Assembly: GCF_020682705.1 (NCBI RefSeq)
Contig: NZ_JAGTTN010000002.1
Span: 372,001-436,000 of the forward strand
Direction: 5' to 3'
Length of the DNA: 64,000 bases
Source: Microbacterium allomyrinae
GTDB lineage: Bacteria; Actinomycetota; Actinomycetes; Actinomycetales; Microbacteriaceae
Shown piece after piece: positions 8,082 to 19,339 of this stretch. Each line of letters starts with the position of its first letter. Positions within the stretch are counted from its first letter, which is position 1. The notes beneath the pieces are model-generated. The model had not been told where the DNA came from and searched no databases. It saw only the letters and a list, made by a program, of their open reading frames with translations. A program made the translations under genes and the position numbers.

Positions 8082-10226
8082 ATGACGAACTACGAAGAGA
8101 TCGACTTCTCCCCCATCCAGGCGCTCACCGAGGGCGAGGTGATCACCCACTCGCGAGTGCGCGACATCCGCCTCGGCTCGGGCAAGGTCCTCGCACTGGT
8201 CACGCTCGACAACGGTCGCGACCACACCCGCCCCAACACCCTGGGACCGGCCACGATGACCGCGCTCGGCGAGACTCTCCAGGCGCTCAAGACGCGCGCC
8301 GCGACCGATGAGATCCAGGCCGTCGGCATCACCGGCAAGCAGTACATCCTCGCCGCCGGTGCGGATCTGTCCGACATCACCAAGGTGGGGTCGAAGGACA
8401 ACGCCCGCCTGGTCGCGCAGCTCGGCCACATGGTGCTCGGCAAGCTGTCGGATCTGGGCGTGCCTTCGTTCGCGTTCGTCAACGGGCTCGCGCTCGGCGG
8501 CGGGCTCGAGATCGCACTGAACTCGACCTATCGGACGGTGGATGCCTCGGCCGCCGCCATCGCGCTGCCCGAGGTCTTCCTCGGCATCATCCCCGGGTGG
8601 GGCGGCGCATATCTGCTGCCGAACCTGATCGGCATCGAGAACGCGCTCGAGGTCGTCATCTCGAATCCGCTCAAGCAGAATCGGATGCTCAAGCCCCAGC
8701 AGGCGTTCGAGTACGGGATCGTCGACGCGATCTTCCCCGCGGCGAACTACCTGGAGAACTCGCTGAGGTGGGCCGACGGAGTGCTCTCGGGCGCGACCAA
8801 GGTGGAGCGCAAGCATGAGCCGGGCAAGATCGAGCGTCTGACCAAGTGGCCGATCGCGATCAAGATGGCCCGCGGCATGCTCGAGTCGAAGATCGGCACC
8901 GTGCCACGCTCGCCCTATGTCGCACTCGACCTGCTCGACAAGGCGAAGAACGGCACCAAGGCCGAGGGCTTCGCTCGGGAGGACGACGCCCTGGCCGAGC
9001 TCGTGACGGGCGACCAATTCGCGGCATCCATGTATGCGTTCGACCTGGTGCAGAAGCGCGCCAAGCGCCCGGTCGGCGCTCCCGACAAGGCGCTCGCCAG
9101 GAAGGTCACCAAGGTCGGCATCATCGGCGCCGGGCTCATGGCGAGCCAGTTCGCTCTGCTGTTCGTGCGCAAGCTCCAGGTTCCCGTGCTCATCACCGAC
9201 CTCGATCAGGCACGAGTCGACAAGGGAGTCGCGTACATCCACGAGGAGATCGGCAAGCTCGAGGCCAAGGGCCGCCTCGATGGCGACAGCGCCAACAAGC
9301 TGCGTGCGCTCGTCACGGGAACCACCGATAAGAGCCTCTATGCGGACTGCGACTTCGTCATCGAGGCCGTGTTCGAGGAAGTCGGCGTCAAGCAGCAGGT
9401 GTTCGGCGAGATCGAGAGGATCATCGCCGAAGACGCGGTGCTCGCGACCAACACCTCGTCGCTGTCTGTCGAGGAGATCGGCTCCAAGCTCGCACATCCC
9501 GAGCGTCTCGTCGGATTCCACTTCTTCAACCCGGTCGCGGTCATGCCGCTCATCGAGATCGTGAGGACACCCGAGACGTCGGAAGCAGCGCTGTCCACGG
9601 CGTTCATCGTGGCGCGAAACCTCGGCAAGAACGCGGTGCTCACCGCCGACGCGCCCGGGTTCGTCGTGAATCGTCTGCTCGCGAAGGTCATGGGAGAGGC
9701 GGCGCGAGCCGTCTATGAGGGCACCCCGGTCGCAGATGTCGAGAGGGCGTTCGCTCCCCTCGGGCTGCCGATGGGCCCTTTCCAGCTCATCGACCTCGTC
9801 GGCTGGAAGGTCGCCGCACACGTGCAGGACACCATGGTGCGCGCCTTCCCCGAGCGGTTCTACGCGAACGAGAACTTCCACGTGCTCGCGGAGCTGCCGG
9901 AAGTCGTCGAGAAGGACAAGGGCGGCCGCGTCGTCGGCTTCACGAAGGCCGCGGAGAAGGCCCTCAAGCCCGCCGTGGGAAACACCCCGGCTCCGGCTGC
10001 GGTCATCCTCGCGCGCGTGCAGGACGGTCTCGCGCAGGAGATCAGGCTCATGCTCGACGAGGGGGTGGTCCCTGAGGTCGAAGACATCGACCTCTGCCTC
10101 ATCCTCGGTGCGGGGTGGCCCTTCATCGACGGCGGCGCATCGCCCTACCTCGACCGCGAAGGCGCCTCCATCCGCGCCTTCGGCGATACCTTCCATCACC
10201 CGGTGATCAAGGGAATCGGCTCGTAG
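8082..10226 (+). CDS. fadB: Multifunctional enoyl-CoA hydratase / 3-hydroxyacyl-CoA dehydrogenase
   Basis: A 714-residue fatty acid oxidation alpha subunit. The N-terminal crotonase domain (about 1-200) has the oxyanion segment LAAGADLSDI, NGLALGGGLEIAL and the catalytic-glutamate region LPEVFLGIIPGWGG. A Rossmann domain starts near residue 343 (VGIIGAGLMASQ), followed by the dehydrogenase signature GFHFFNPVAVMPLIEIV and a C-terminal helical repeat. It forms an operon with the thiolase upstream and is followed by a strong hairpin terminator. Confidence 0.94.
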   Translation: MTNYEEIDFSPIQALTEGEVITHSRVRDIRLGSGKVLALVTLDNGRDHTRPNTLGPATMTALGETLQALKTRAATDEIQAVGITGKQYILAAGADLSDITKVGSKDNARLVAQLGHMVLGKLSDLGVPSFAFVNGLALGGGLEIALNSTYRTVDASAAAIALPEVFLGIIPGWGGAYLLPNLIGIENALEVVISNPLKQNRMLKPQQAFEYGIVDAIFPAANYLENSLRWADGVLSGATKVERKHEPGKIERLTKWPIAIKMARGMLESKIGTVPRSPYVALDLLDKAKNGTKAEGFAREDDALAELVTGDQFAASMYAFDLVQKRAKRPVGAPDKALARKVTKVGIIGAGLMASQFALLFVRKLQVPVLITDLDQARVDKGVAYIHEEIGKLEAKGRLDGDSANKLRALVTGTTDKSLYADCDFVIEAVFEEVGVKQQVFGEIERIIAEDAVLATNTSSLSVEEIGSKLAHPERLVGFHFFNPVAVMPLIEIVRTPETSEAALSTAFIVARNLGKNAVLTADAPGFVVNRLLAKVMGEAARAVYEGTPVADVERAFAPLGLPMGPFQLIDLVGWKVAAHVQDTMVRAFPERFYANENFHVLAELPEVVEKDKGGRVVGFTKAAEKALKPAVGNTPAPAAVILARVQDGLAQEIRLMLDEGVVPEVEDIDLCLILGAGWPFIDGGASPYLDREGASIRAFGDTFHHPVIKGIGS

Positions 10227-10242
10227 CGTCGTCGTTCGACAT

Positions 10243-10277
10243 CGGAAGGGCGCATCCATGGCGGATGCGCCCTTCCG
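10243..10277 (+). terminator. Hairpin after fadB
   Basis: A 15-bp perfect inverted repeat (10243-10257 with 10263-10277) around a 5-base loop, directly after the fadB stop. A U-tract is lacking, as is common in high-GC genomes. Confidence 0.65.
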
Positions 10278-10296
10278 CATTCACCCGATGCGGTTC

Positions 10297-10302
10297 TAGA
10301 CT
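10297..10302 (+). promoter_or_regulatory. -10 hexamer TAGACT, likely leaderless start
   Basis: TAGACT ends 6 bp before the ATG of the TetR gene at 10309, with no Shine-Dalgarno sequence between. Confidence 0.45.
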
Positions 10303-10308
10303 CTGAAC

Positions 10309-10986
10309 ATGTTCAGTTCTGCGATCGTCCCTCCGACGAAGAGCCAGCGCACCCGCGCGCACATCCGCGACGTGGCGCTCGTGTCCTTCCGCGAACGCGG
10401 CTATGACGCCACGACGATCCGGCTCATCGCGCAGGAGGCGGGAGTGTCTGTGGGAACGACCAACTACCACTTCTCCTCGAAGAACCACCTCGTGCAGGAG
10501 CTGTACCTCGACGTGCAGAACGCGCACCGCGAGGCGGCCGCACCGCTGCTTGCGGCATCTGGAGACCTCGTCCATCGGATCGGCATCGTCTACCGCTGCG
10601 GACTCGACCAGCTCTCGGCGTATCACCCCTTCGCACCCGAGTTCCTCTCAGCGGCAGTATCGCCGCGGTCGCCGATCAACCCGCTGTCGGACGAGTCAGC
10701 GCCGGCGCTGGCGATCGTCGAGGGGCTCTTCCGGGAGGCGGTGGACGGGGCATCCGCAGCGCTGCCCGCGGAGTTCCGCGATGGCTTTCCCCACGCCCTC
10801 GTGCTTGCGCACCTGCTCCTCGCGCTGTTCTGGGTGTACGACCGCTCCCCCGGCCAGAAGCGCACGCACGCTCTTCTGGAGCGCGGACTGCGGCTGCTGC
10901 GCCTCGCGCTGCCCCTCACCCGGCTGCCGCTGCTGCGCAAGCCGCTCCGAGAGCTGCTCGACCTTGTGGCGGATGTGAAGGCATGA
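10309..10986 (+). CDS. TetR family transcriptional regulator
   Basis: A 225-residue regulator. The N-terminal helix-turn-helix (about residues 15-60) reads RDVALVSFRERGYDATTIRLIAQ in overlapping segments, followed by AGVSVGTTNYHFSSKNHLV, typical of TetR proteins. The larger C-terminal part is a divergent ligand-binding domain. Its position directly after fadAB makes control of fatty acid oxidation a reasonable guess, but no operator was identified near fadA. It appears to be transcribed without a leader and overlaps the next gene by ATGA. Confidence 0.85.
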   Translation: MFSSAIVPPTKSQRTRAHIRDVALVSFRERGYDATTIRLIAQEAGVSVGTTNYHFSSKNHLVQELYLDVQNAHREAAAPLLAASGDLVHRIGIVYRCGLDQLSAYHPFAPEFLSAAVSPRSPINPLSDESAPALAIVEGLFREAVDGASAALPAEFRDGFPHALVLAHLLLALFWVYDRSPGQKRTHALLERGLRLLRLALPLTRLPLLRKPLRELLDLVADVKA

Positions 10987-11534
10987 GCGAGCGGACGCCG
11001 GATCCCTCGCCGCGGACGGACGCCGAGCCCATGGCGTTCACGGCCGATGAATTCCTCCGAGGGGCCGTCGCCGCGTGGCTGTGGTTCAACCTGCTCTTCG
11101 ACCCCACGCTGGCGGTCGTCTCCGTCATGTCGCAATCGCCGCAATGGGGTCCGTGGTGGTCCGGTGCCGCGATGATGCTCCTGTACGGCGCGCCGATCGC
11201 GTTCGTGGTCTCGGGGTTGGTGACCCTCCTGTCCTGCGGCGCGGCATGGATCGTGGGGCGAATGCTGTCTCGCCGGCGATCCTTCGTCCTGCATTCCGCC
11301 TGCTTTGCGCTCCTCGGCGCCGCGATCGGCACCCTCGTCGTCGTCGGCTACACCGTCGCGATCGGCGCATCCGTGGGCGAGATGAACCCGATCGCGGTGA
11401 TCGCGATCGGATCGTCCGCTGCGGCTGTGCCGCTCGGATGGGGCTGGACCGTTCGACGGTCGGTGCGGATCGAAGCCGGACGCGAACGACGGCCGAGCGC
11501 GGATGTCGACGCCGAGTACGAGGATTCGCTCTAG
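10983..11534 (+). CDS. Four-helix membrane protein of unknown function
   Basis: A 183-residue protein with about four hydrophobic segments (near residues 20-40, 60-85, 98-122 and 130-150), hence an integral membrane protein. I do not recognise a family. The start overlaps the TetR stop as ATGA, so the two are probably translated together and the regulator may control it. The C-terminal tail is charged and probably cytoplasmic. Its stop overlaps that of the convergent dxs gene by 4 bp. Confidence 0.65.
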   Translation: MSERTPDPSPRTDAEPMAFTADEFLRGAVAAWLWFNLLFDPTLAVVSVMSQSPQWGPWWSGAAMMLLYGAPIAFVVSGLVTLLSCGAAWIVGRMLSRRRSFVLHSACFALLGAAIGTLVVVGYTVAIGASVGEMNPIAVIAIGSSAAAVPLGWGWTVRRSVRIEAGRERRPSADVDAEYEDSL

Positions 11535-13483
11535 CGGCGTTCCTCGCGGGAGAGATCGTCGATCGTGGGGATCTCGCTCGTCTGCGCACCGCGTGCAACG
11601 GGGATCCGCGTTCCCAGCACCTGGGCCACGACATCCTGCGCGATCTTCGCAGGCATCAGACCGGCGTCCTCGAGGATCTGCTCGCGCGTCGCGTGATCGA
11701 TGAACGCATCGGGGACGCCCAGTTCGTCGACGGCCGTGTCGACACCGGCTTCCCGCAGCACCTGACGTACACGAGTGCCGATGCCGCCGACACGGATGCC
11801 GTCCTCGATCGTGATGACCAGGCGATGCGATGCCGCGAGCTCGACGATCGACGGCTGCACCGGAATGACCCACCGAGGATCGACCACGGTCGCGCCGATG
11901 CCCTGGGCACGCAGACGCTCGGCCACCTCCATCGCGGTGTGCGCCATCGGGCCGATGCCCACGAGCAGCACGTCCTGCGCCTCGGAGCGCGCCAGAATGT
12001 CAACGCCGTCCGCCAGGCGCTCGATCGCAGGAAGATCGGGACTGACCTGTCCTTTCGGAAAGCGAATGACCGTCGGCGCGTCGTCGACGGCCACAGCCTC
12101 GCGCAGCTCTTCGCGCAGTCGGGATTCGTCGCGGGGCACTGCGATGCGGATGTGCGGCACGATCTGCAGTATTGCGAGGTCCCAGATGCCGTGATGGCTC
12201 GGGCCATCGGGACCGGTGACCCCCGCACGGTCGAGCACGAAGGTGACTCCCGCGCGGTGGAGTGCGACATCCATCAGCACCTGATCGAATGCGCGGTTCA
12301 TGAAGGTCGCGTAGATCGCGACGACGGGATGCAGGCCACCGAACGCGAGTCCCGCCGCGGAGGCCACCGCATGCTGTTCGGCGATGCCGACGTCGTAGAC
12401 GCGATCGGGAAAGCGCTGCGCGAACGGCAGCAGGCCCGTGGGGCGGAGCATGGCGGCCGTCATCGCGATGACGTCGTCGCGTTGCGAGCCGACCTCGACC
12501 AACTCGTCGGCGAAGACGTCGGTCCATGCCTTCCCGCCACCGCCGCCGATCGCCTCGCCGGTCACCGGGTCGATCTTGCCGACAGCGTGGAACTGGTCGG
12601 CTTCGTCCTCGCGGGCGGGTGCGTAACCACGACCCTTCTCGGTGATCGCGTGGACGATGACGGGAGCACCATAGGATTTCGCGAGCTCGAGGGTCTCCAT
12701 GAGCGTGGGAAGGTCGTGGCCGTCGACCGGGCCGAGGTACTTGATGTCGAGGTTCGAGTAGAGCGCAGCGTTGTTCGTGAAGCGCGACAGGAACCCATGG
12801 GTGCCCCCGCGCACACCGCGATACACCGCGCGCGCGGCCGGACCGAGCTTGCGTGACAGCGAGTCAGAGCCGCGGTGCAGCGATCGGTACGAGTCGGCGG
12901 TGCGCACGCGGTTGAGATAGCGAGCCATGCCGCCGATGGTGGGCGCGTAGGAGCGGCCGTTGTCGTTGACGACGATCACGAGATTGCGGTCGTTGTCGTC
13001 GGAGATGTTGTTCAGCGCCTCCCACGTCATGCCGCCCGTCAGAGCCCCATCGCCGACGACCGCGACAACATGCCGATCCTTGCGGCCGGTGCGGGTCAGC
13101 GCCCGAGAGACGCCGTCGGCCCAGCTGAGGGAGCTCGATGCGTGGGAGGACTCGACGACGTCGTGCGCGCTCTCGGATCGCTGCGGATAGCCGGCCATTC
13201 CGCCGCGTGCGCGCAGATCCGCGAAATCCTGGCGACCCGTGAGGAGCTTGTGCACATAGGACTGATGTCCGGTGTCGAAGATGAACGGGTCGGATGGCGA
13301 ATCGAACACGCGGTGCAGTGCGATCGTGAGTTCGACGACGCCCAGATTCGGGCCCAGATGCCCGCCGGTGCGGGAGACGTTCTCGACGAGGAATTCGCGG
13401 ATCTCGTTGGCGAGCTGCTCGAGCTGATCGATCGTCAGCGTGTCGAGGTCACGGGGTCCGGCAATGGACGACAGCAACGACAT
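11531..13483 (-). CDS. dxs: 1-deoxy-D-xylulose-5-phosphate synthase
   Basis: First enzyme of the MEP isoprenoid pathway. It condenses pyruvate and glyceraldehyde 3-phosphate using thiamine diphosphate. The protein has 650 residues, the usual length. The N-terminal TPP region contains GHQSYVHKLLTGR and the metal site VVGDGALTGGM. The pyrimidine-binding domain has PDRVYDVGIAEQHAV with the conserved Glu, and the transketolase C-terminal domain follows. It is a single-gene unit beside acnA. Confidence 0.95.
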   Translation of the reverse strand: MSLLSSIAGPRDLDTLTIDQLEQLANEIREFLVENVSRTGGHLGPNLGVVELTIALHRVFDSPSDPFIFDTGHQSYVHKLLTGRQDFADLRARGGMAGYPQRSESAHDVVESSHASSSLSWADGVSRALTRTGRKDRHVVAVVGDGALTGGMTWEALNNISDDNDRNLVIVVNDNGRSYAPTIGGMARYLNRVRTADSYRSLHRGSDSLSRKLGPAARAVYRGVRGGTHGFLSRFTNNAALYSNLDIKYLGPVDGHDLPTLMETLELAKSYGAPVIVHAITEKGRGYAPAREDEADQFHAVGKIDPVTGEAIGGGGGKAWTDVFADELVEVGSQRDDVIAMTAAMLRPTGLLPFAQRFPDRVYDVGIAEQHAVASAAGLAFGGLHPVVAIYATFMNRAFDQVLMDVALHRAGVTFVLDRAGVTGPDGPSHHGIWDLAILQIVPHIRIAVPRDESRLREELREAVAVDDAPTVIRFPKGQVSPDLPAIERLADGVDILARSEAQDVLLVGIGPMAHTAMEVAERLRAQGIGATVVDPRWVIPVQPSIVELAASHRLVITIEDGIRVGGIGTRVRQVLREAGVDTAVDELGVPDAFIDHATREQILEDAGLMPAKIAQDVVAQVLGTRIPVARGAQTSEIPTIDDLSREERR

Positions 13484-13536
13484 CCTGCTCTCCTTTCCCA
13501 GCCCCGGACGGGCCCTGTCATTCTAGCTGGGGCATG

Positions 13537-13573
13537 GCTGAGGGGCCGGACGCACCGCGTCCGGCCCCTCAGC
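13537..13573 (-). terminator. Strong hairpin after acnA
   Basis: A 17-bp perfect stem (13537-13553 with 13557-13573) with a 3-base loop, just downstream of the acnA stop on the minus strand. No U-tract follows, so it is probably an intrinsic-like or Rho-assisted terminator. Confidence 0.65.
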
Positions 13574-13581
13574 GATCGATG

Positions 13582-16416
<2,835 letters not shown>

Positions 16417-16525
16417 GTCTGTCTCCTTCGTCGGCGGCGGGAGCGGGCCGTGGGCCCGGTCCTCCCCATCTTCCCCTGGCCTGGGCGCCTCTGCTAGTGA
16501 GGTCAACCTAATCCACTCGGGGAGA

Positions 16526-16549
16526 ATTTATCTTGATGTCAAGATAAAT
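16526..16549. promoter_or_regulatory. Perfect palindromic operator upstream of acnA
   Basis: Two 11-bp arms, ATTTATCTTGA and TCAAGATAAAT, are separated by 2 bases. The site is strikingly AT-rich against its surroundings and lies 110 bp upstream of the acnA start, after the end of the DUF3159 gene. The TCTTGA/TCAAGA arms resemble MarR-family operators. TamR of Streptomyces, from memory, is a MarR protein acting on aconitase; that link is a suggestion only. Confidence 0.65.
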
Positions 16550-16552
16550 ATA

Positions 16553-17317
16553 TCACTTCGGAGTCTGCGGATAGAGCGCGCGGACGGCGAGCCACGTGAC
16601 GGCGACGAGTGGTGCGAACAACGGCAGCCCCATCACGAGCTTGAGGGTTCCGAGTGCCGTCACGTCGCCGGCGAAATAGAACGGGAGCTGTACGAGCAGC
16701 CGCGCCGCGAAGAGCCCCGCCCACGCGATCGCGAGCCAGAAGTACACGCGACGCTTGCGCTTGTCGGCGCGCCAGGCTGTTCCCTCGCCCATGAGGAAGC
16801 CCGAGGCGAGCCCGATGAGAGACCATCCGATGAACGCCGAGACGAGGAACGCGGTTCCGTAGAGCGCATTCGTCACGAAACCCGGGATGAAGTTGTTGGT
16901 CGCCTCGCCCGTGAACGCGGCGAACGCGGCGGCGACGCCGGCCGCGACGAGACCGCTGACCGCGGCGGTGACCGGCTGCCGGGCGATGAGTCGGGCGATC
17001 GTGAACGCCGCGGCGATTCCCACCGACAGACCCAAGGCGAGCCAGAGGTTTCCGTCCCCGCTCTCGCGGTCGATCGTGACGGTGTAGGCGAGGATGAAGA
17101 CCAGGCCGGGCAGTACCGACTCGAGGACACCGCGCCATCCGCCCATCGCCGCCCACACGACGTGACCGGTGCTCTTGCCCTCTGCGGGGTCCATGCCGGC
17201 TCGCCGCGCCGCACTCCCGAGTGCGGCGCCGAGCATGTCGGATGCCGACGGCTGAGGCTCGTTCGCCGGCTCGGGTCCGTCCTCGATCGGGCCGTTCGTG
17301 CGCGCGTCGTCGCTCAC
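16553..17317 (-). CDS. DUF3159 membrane protein
   Basis: A 254-residue actinobacterial DUF3159 protein, function unknown. An acidic N-terminal tail of about 55 residues is followed by roughly six membrane helices beginning near VLESVLPGLVFILAYTVTI. The GTG at 17317 overlaps the DUF3710 stop as GTGA, which decides the start and shows translational coupling. It is the last gene of a dut-DUF3710-DUF3159 operon, an arrangement widely kept in actinobacteria. Confidence 0.82.
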   Translation of the reverse strand: MSDDARTNGPIEDGPEPANEPQPSASDMLGAALGSAARRAGMDPAEGKSTGHVVWAAMGGWRGVLESVLPGLVFILAYTVTIDRESGDGNLWLALGLSVGIAAAFTIARLIARQPVTAAVSGLVAAGVAAAFAAFTGEATNNFIPGFVTNALYGTAFLVSAFIGWSLIGLASGFLMGEGTAWRADKRKRRVYFWLAIAWAGLFAARLLVQLPFYFAGDVTALGTLKLVMGLPLFAPLVAVTWLAVRALYPQTPK

Positions 17318-17913
17318 GCGACGCCCGGCGTGGCCGGCATGCGCAGTGGAATGAGATCGCGGGGCGGCATCGGCGAGCCGCCGCGCACGACGACGATGGA
17401 GCGGAAGAGGTCCTCGATCTTCGCCGCGGCCTCGACGTCCGAGGTCGCCGCGCCGCCGATCACGCCGCGCAGGAACCAGCGCGGTCCGTCGATCCCGATG
17501 AAGCGCGCGAGACGCTTGCCCGCTGTGCTGTCGGGTCCGGCGACGACGGGAACCTCGGCCAAGAGTTCGGGACCGAGAGGTCCTTCTCGCTCTTCGACCC
17601 GTCCGCCCTGCTGGCGGATCTGCTGGCGGATCTGCTCGCGCGTCTCCTCCCACAGCCCGTTCGAGCGGGGCGCGGCGAACGGCTGCACCTGCAGGGTCGA
17701 ACCGGCGTAGTCCAGGCCGACCGCGACGATGCGCTTGGTCTGCTCCTCGACCTCGAGACGCAGGTTCAGGCCTTCACGCGGAAGGATCTTGATTCCGCCG
17801 AGGTCGATGTAGGGCCGGACCGGGTTCGCCTCGGACTCGTCGAAGGGGCCCGCGGTGCTGCGGTCCTCGGGCGTGTTCGACTGCGGCGCGTCGTCGGGGG
17901 TGGGATCAGTCAT
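17314..17913 (-). CDS. DUF3710 domain protein
   Basis: A 199-residue DUF3710 protein, function unknown and restricted to actinobacteria. After a disordered N-terminus of about 30 residues, the conserved block RPYIDLGGIKILPREGLNLR starts the domain, and ARFIGIDGPRWFLRGVIGG is a second conserved block. No membrane segment is seen. Both ends overlap neighbours by 4 bp (ATGA with dut, GTGA with DUF3159), so the three genes are one translationally coupled unit. Confidence 0.82.
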   Translation of the reverse strand: MTDPTPDDAPQSNTPEDRSTAGPFDESEANPVRPYIDLGGIKILPREGLNLRLEVEEQTKRIVAVGLDYAGSTLQVQPFAAPRSNGLWEETREQIRQQIRQQGGRVEEREGPLGPELLAEVPVVAGPDSTAGKRLARFIGIDGPRWFLRGVIGGAATSDVEAAAKIEDLFRSIVVVRGGSPMPPRDLIPLRMPATPGVA

Positions 17914-18362
17914 GCGAGGACTCCGTCCTTCTGGTAGCCGGTGGAGCCGAAGCCGCCTTCGCCTCGAGCGCTGTCGGGCAGCGTCTCCACAGGAATGAAT
18001 CGGGTGCGCGGAACCGGCATCACGATCATCTGCGCGATGCGATCGCCGACCGCGATGTCATGGGCGTGCTCGGCGTCGGTGTTGAGCAGGATGACCTTGA
18101 TCTCGCCCCGGTAGCCGGCGTCCACGGTGCCGGGAGCATTGACGACAGTGATGCCGTGCTTGGCGGCCAGGCCGCTGCGGGGTACGACGAATGCGACATG
18201 CCCCTCCGGAAGCGCGATACGCACTCCCGTTCCGACCATCGCCCGCTGGCCGGGTTCGAGTCGAACGGCCTCCGCCGCGACGAGGTCGGCTCCGGCATCC
18301 CCGGGGTGCGCGTACGCGGGGGCGTCGGGGGCGATAATGAGGACGTCCACCGTTTCAGTCAC
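17910..18362 (-). CDS. dut: dUTP diphosphatase
   Basis: Hydrolyses dUTP to dUMP and pyrophosphate, keeping uracil out of DNA. The protein has 150 residues, usual for the trimeric enzyme. The five motifs are visible: PGDAGADL, PRSGLAAKHG, NAPGTVDAGYRGEI with the catalytic Asp and Tyr, GDRIAQMIV, and RGEGGFGSTG near the C-terminus. The GTG at 18362 is 6 bp from a -10-like TACCCT, which suggests a leaderless message. It is first in the operon with DUF3710 and DUF3159. Confidence 0.93.
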   Translation of the reverse strand: MTETVDVLIIAPDAPAYAHPGDAGADLVAAEAVRLEPGQRAMVGTGVRIALPEGHVAFVVPRSGLAAKHGITVVNAPGTVDAGYRGEIKVILLNTDAEHAHDIAVGDRIAQMIVMPVPRTRFIPVETLPDSARGEGGFGSTGYQKDGVLA

Positions 18363-18368
18363 CCAACG

Positions 18369-18374
18369 AGGGTA
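18369..18374 (-). promoter_or_regulatory. -10-like TACCCT, possible leaderless start of dut
   Basis: TACCCT on the minus strand lies 6 bp from the dut GTG. The spacing matches other genes in the window; the hexamer itself is a weaker match. Confidence 0.3.
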
Positions 18375-18863
18375 ATGCAGAAGACAGCGCGCAAGACCAG
18401 GGCCGACGTCTATCGAGAGAGACTCGGGCCCTCCTTGTGGATCCTGGTCTCGGCGGCGGTCGTCGCGCCGATGACGGCGCTCGTCGTCACTCCCATAGAC
18501 ACGACGCTCGCACTGGCGATCGGGGTAGGGGTCGGAGTCGTGCTGATCGTGCTGCTCCTGATGGCTTCCCCGGTCGTGGAAGTGCGCGACGGAGAGCTTC
18601 GCGCGGGACGGGCGCATATCGACGTCGAGTTCCTGGGAGAACCCGAGGTGCATGTGGGAGACGACGCGCGGCACGCGCGTGGTGCGGGGCTCGACCCGCG
18701 ATCCTGGCACCTGATACGGGGCGGGATCGACGGCGTCGTGGTCACGCCGGTCGCCGATCCCGACGACCCGACGACGATGTGGGTCATCTCGTCGCGGACG
18801 CCGGATCGGCTCTCGGCCGCGTTGCGGCGGGCTCAGGCTACGCGGAGCACTCCGCGCAGATAG
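18375..18863 (+). CDS. DUF3093 membrane protein
   Basis: A 162-residue DUF3093 family protein of unknown function, found in actinobacteria. Two adjacent hydrophobic helices (about residues 20-42 and 45-68) near the N-terminus are followed by a soluble domain. It is divergent from dut, the two starts being 12 bp apart. Its 3' end overlaps the convergent DUF4193 gene by 26 bp. Confidence 0.8.
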   Translation: MQKTARKTRADVYRERLGPSLWILVSAAVVAPMTALVVTPIDTTLALAIGVGVGVVLIVLLLMASPVVEVRDGELRAGRAHIDVEFLGEPEVHVGDDARHARGAGLDPRSWHLIRGGIDGVVVTPVADPDDPTTMWVISSRTPDRLSAALRRAQATRSTPRR

Positions 18864-19131
18864 GTCCGTCAGCGGTGTCGTGATCGAGCTGCGAACGGTG
18901 CTTGACCAGGAAGCAGTTCACACAGGTGAACTCGTCTTCCTGCGGGGGGAGCACGACGACGTCGAGCTCCAGGTCCGACAGATCGGCACCGGGGAGTTCG
19001 AAGCCCGAGGGGTTGTCGGCGTCCTCCACGTCGACCGAACCCGAGAGCTTGTCGGGAACACGCTCCTTGAGCGCTTCGATCGACTCACTGTCATCCTCGG
19101 TCTTGCGGGGGGCGTCGTAATCGGTGGCCAT
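18838..19131 (-). CDS. DUF4193 zinc-ribbon protein
   Basis: A 97-residue DUF4193 protein. The C-terminal half has two CxxC pairs (CVNC and CAEC) about 26 residues apart, a likely zinc ribbon. The N-terminal half is acidic. Function is unknown; the family is confined to actinobacteria. The ATG at 19131 opens the conserved MATDYDAPR. The 3' end overlaps the convergent DUF3093 gene by 26 bp. Confidence 0.83.
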   Translation of the reverse strand: MATDYDAPRKTEDDSESIEALKERVPDKLSGSVDVEDADNPSGFELPGADLSDLELDVVVLPPQEDEFTCVNCFLVKHRSQLDHDTADGPICAECSA

Positions 19132-19339
19132 GCGTCGAGGTCTCAACTTCCGGGTATCGCGGTTGCACGCCCTTTCGGGCGGCCATAGTTTGCACGACCG
19201 AATCCCAATACGCAAATGCGAGGGGAAAGAACACTGACCGTGCGTTCGCGTGAAACTCGCGCCACGCGCTGGATATTCCCGGCGCATGCGGTTCGCTATG
19301 ACACCATGGGCGAACACGCAGGATCGGAGGGGCGTTCGC

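Noticed and set aside
7992..10280. A long minus-strand frame opposite fadB
   Set aside because: Codon-shadow of fadB with no recognisable motif and no ribosome site.
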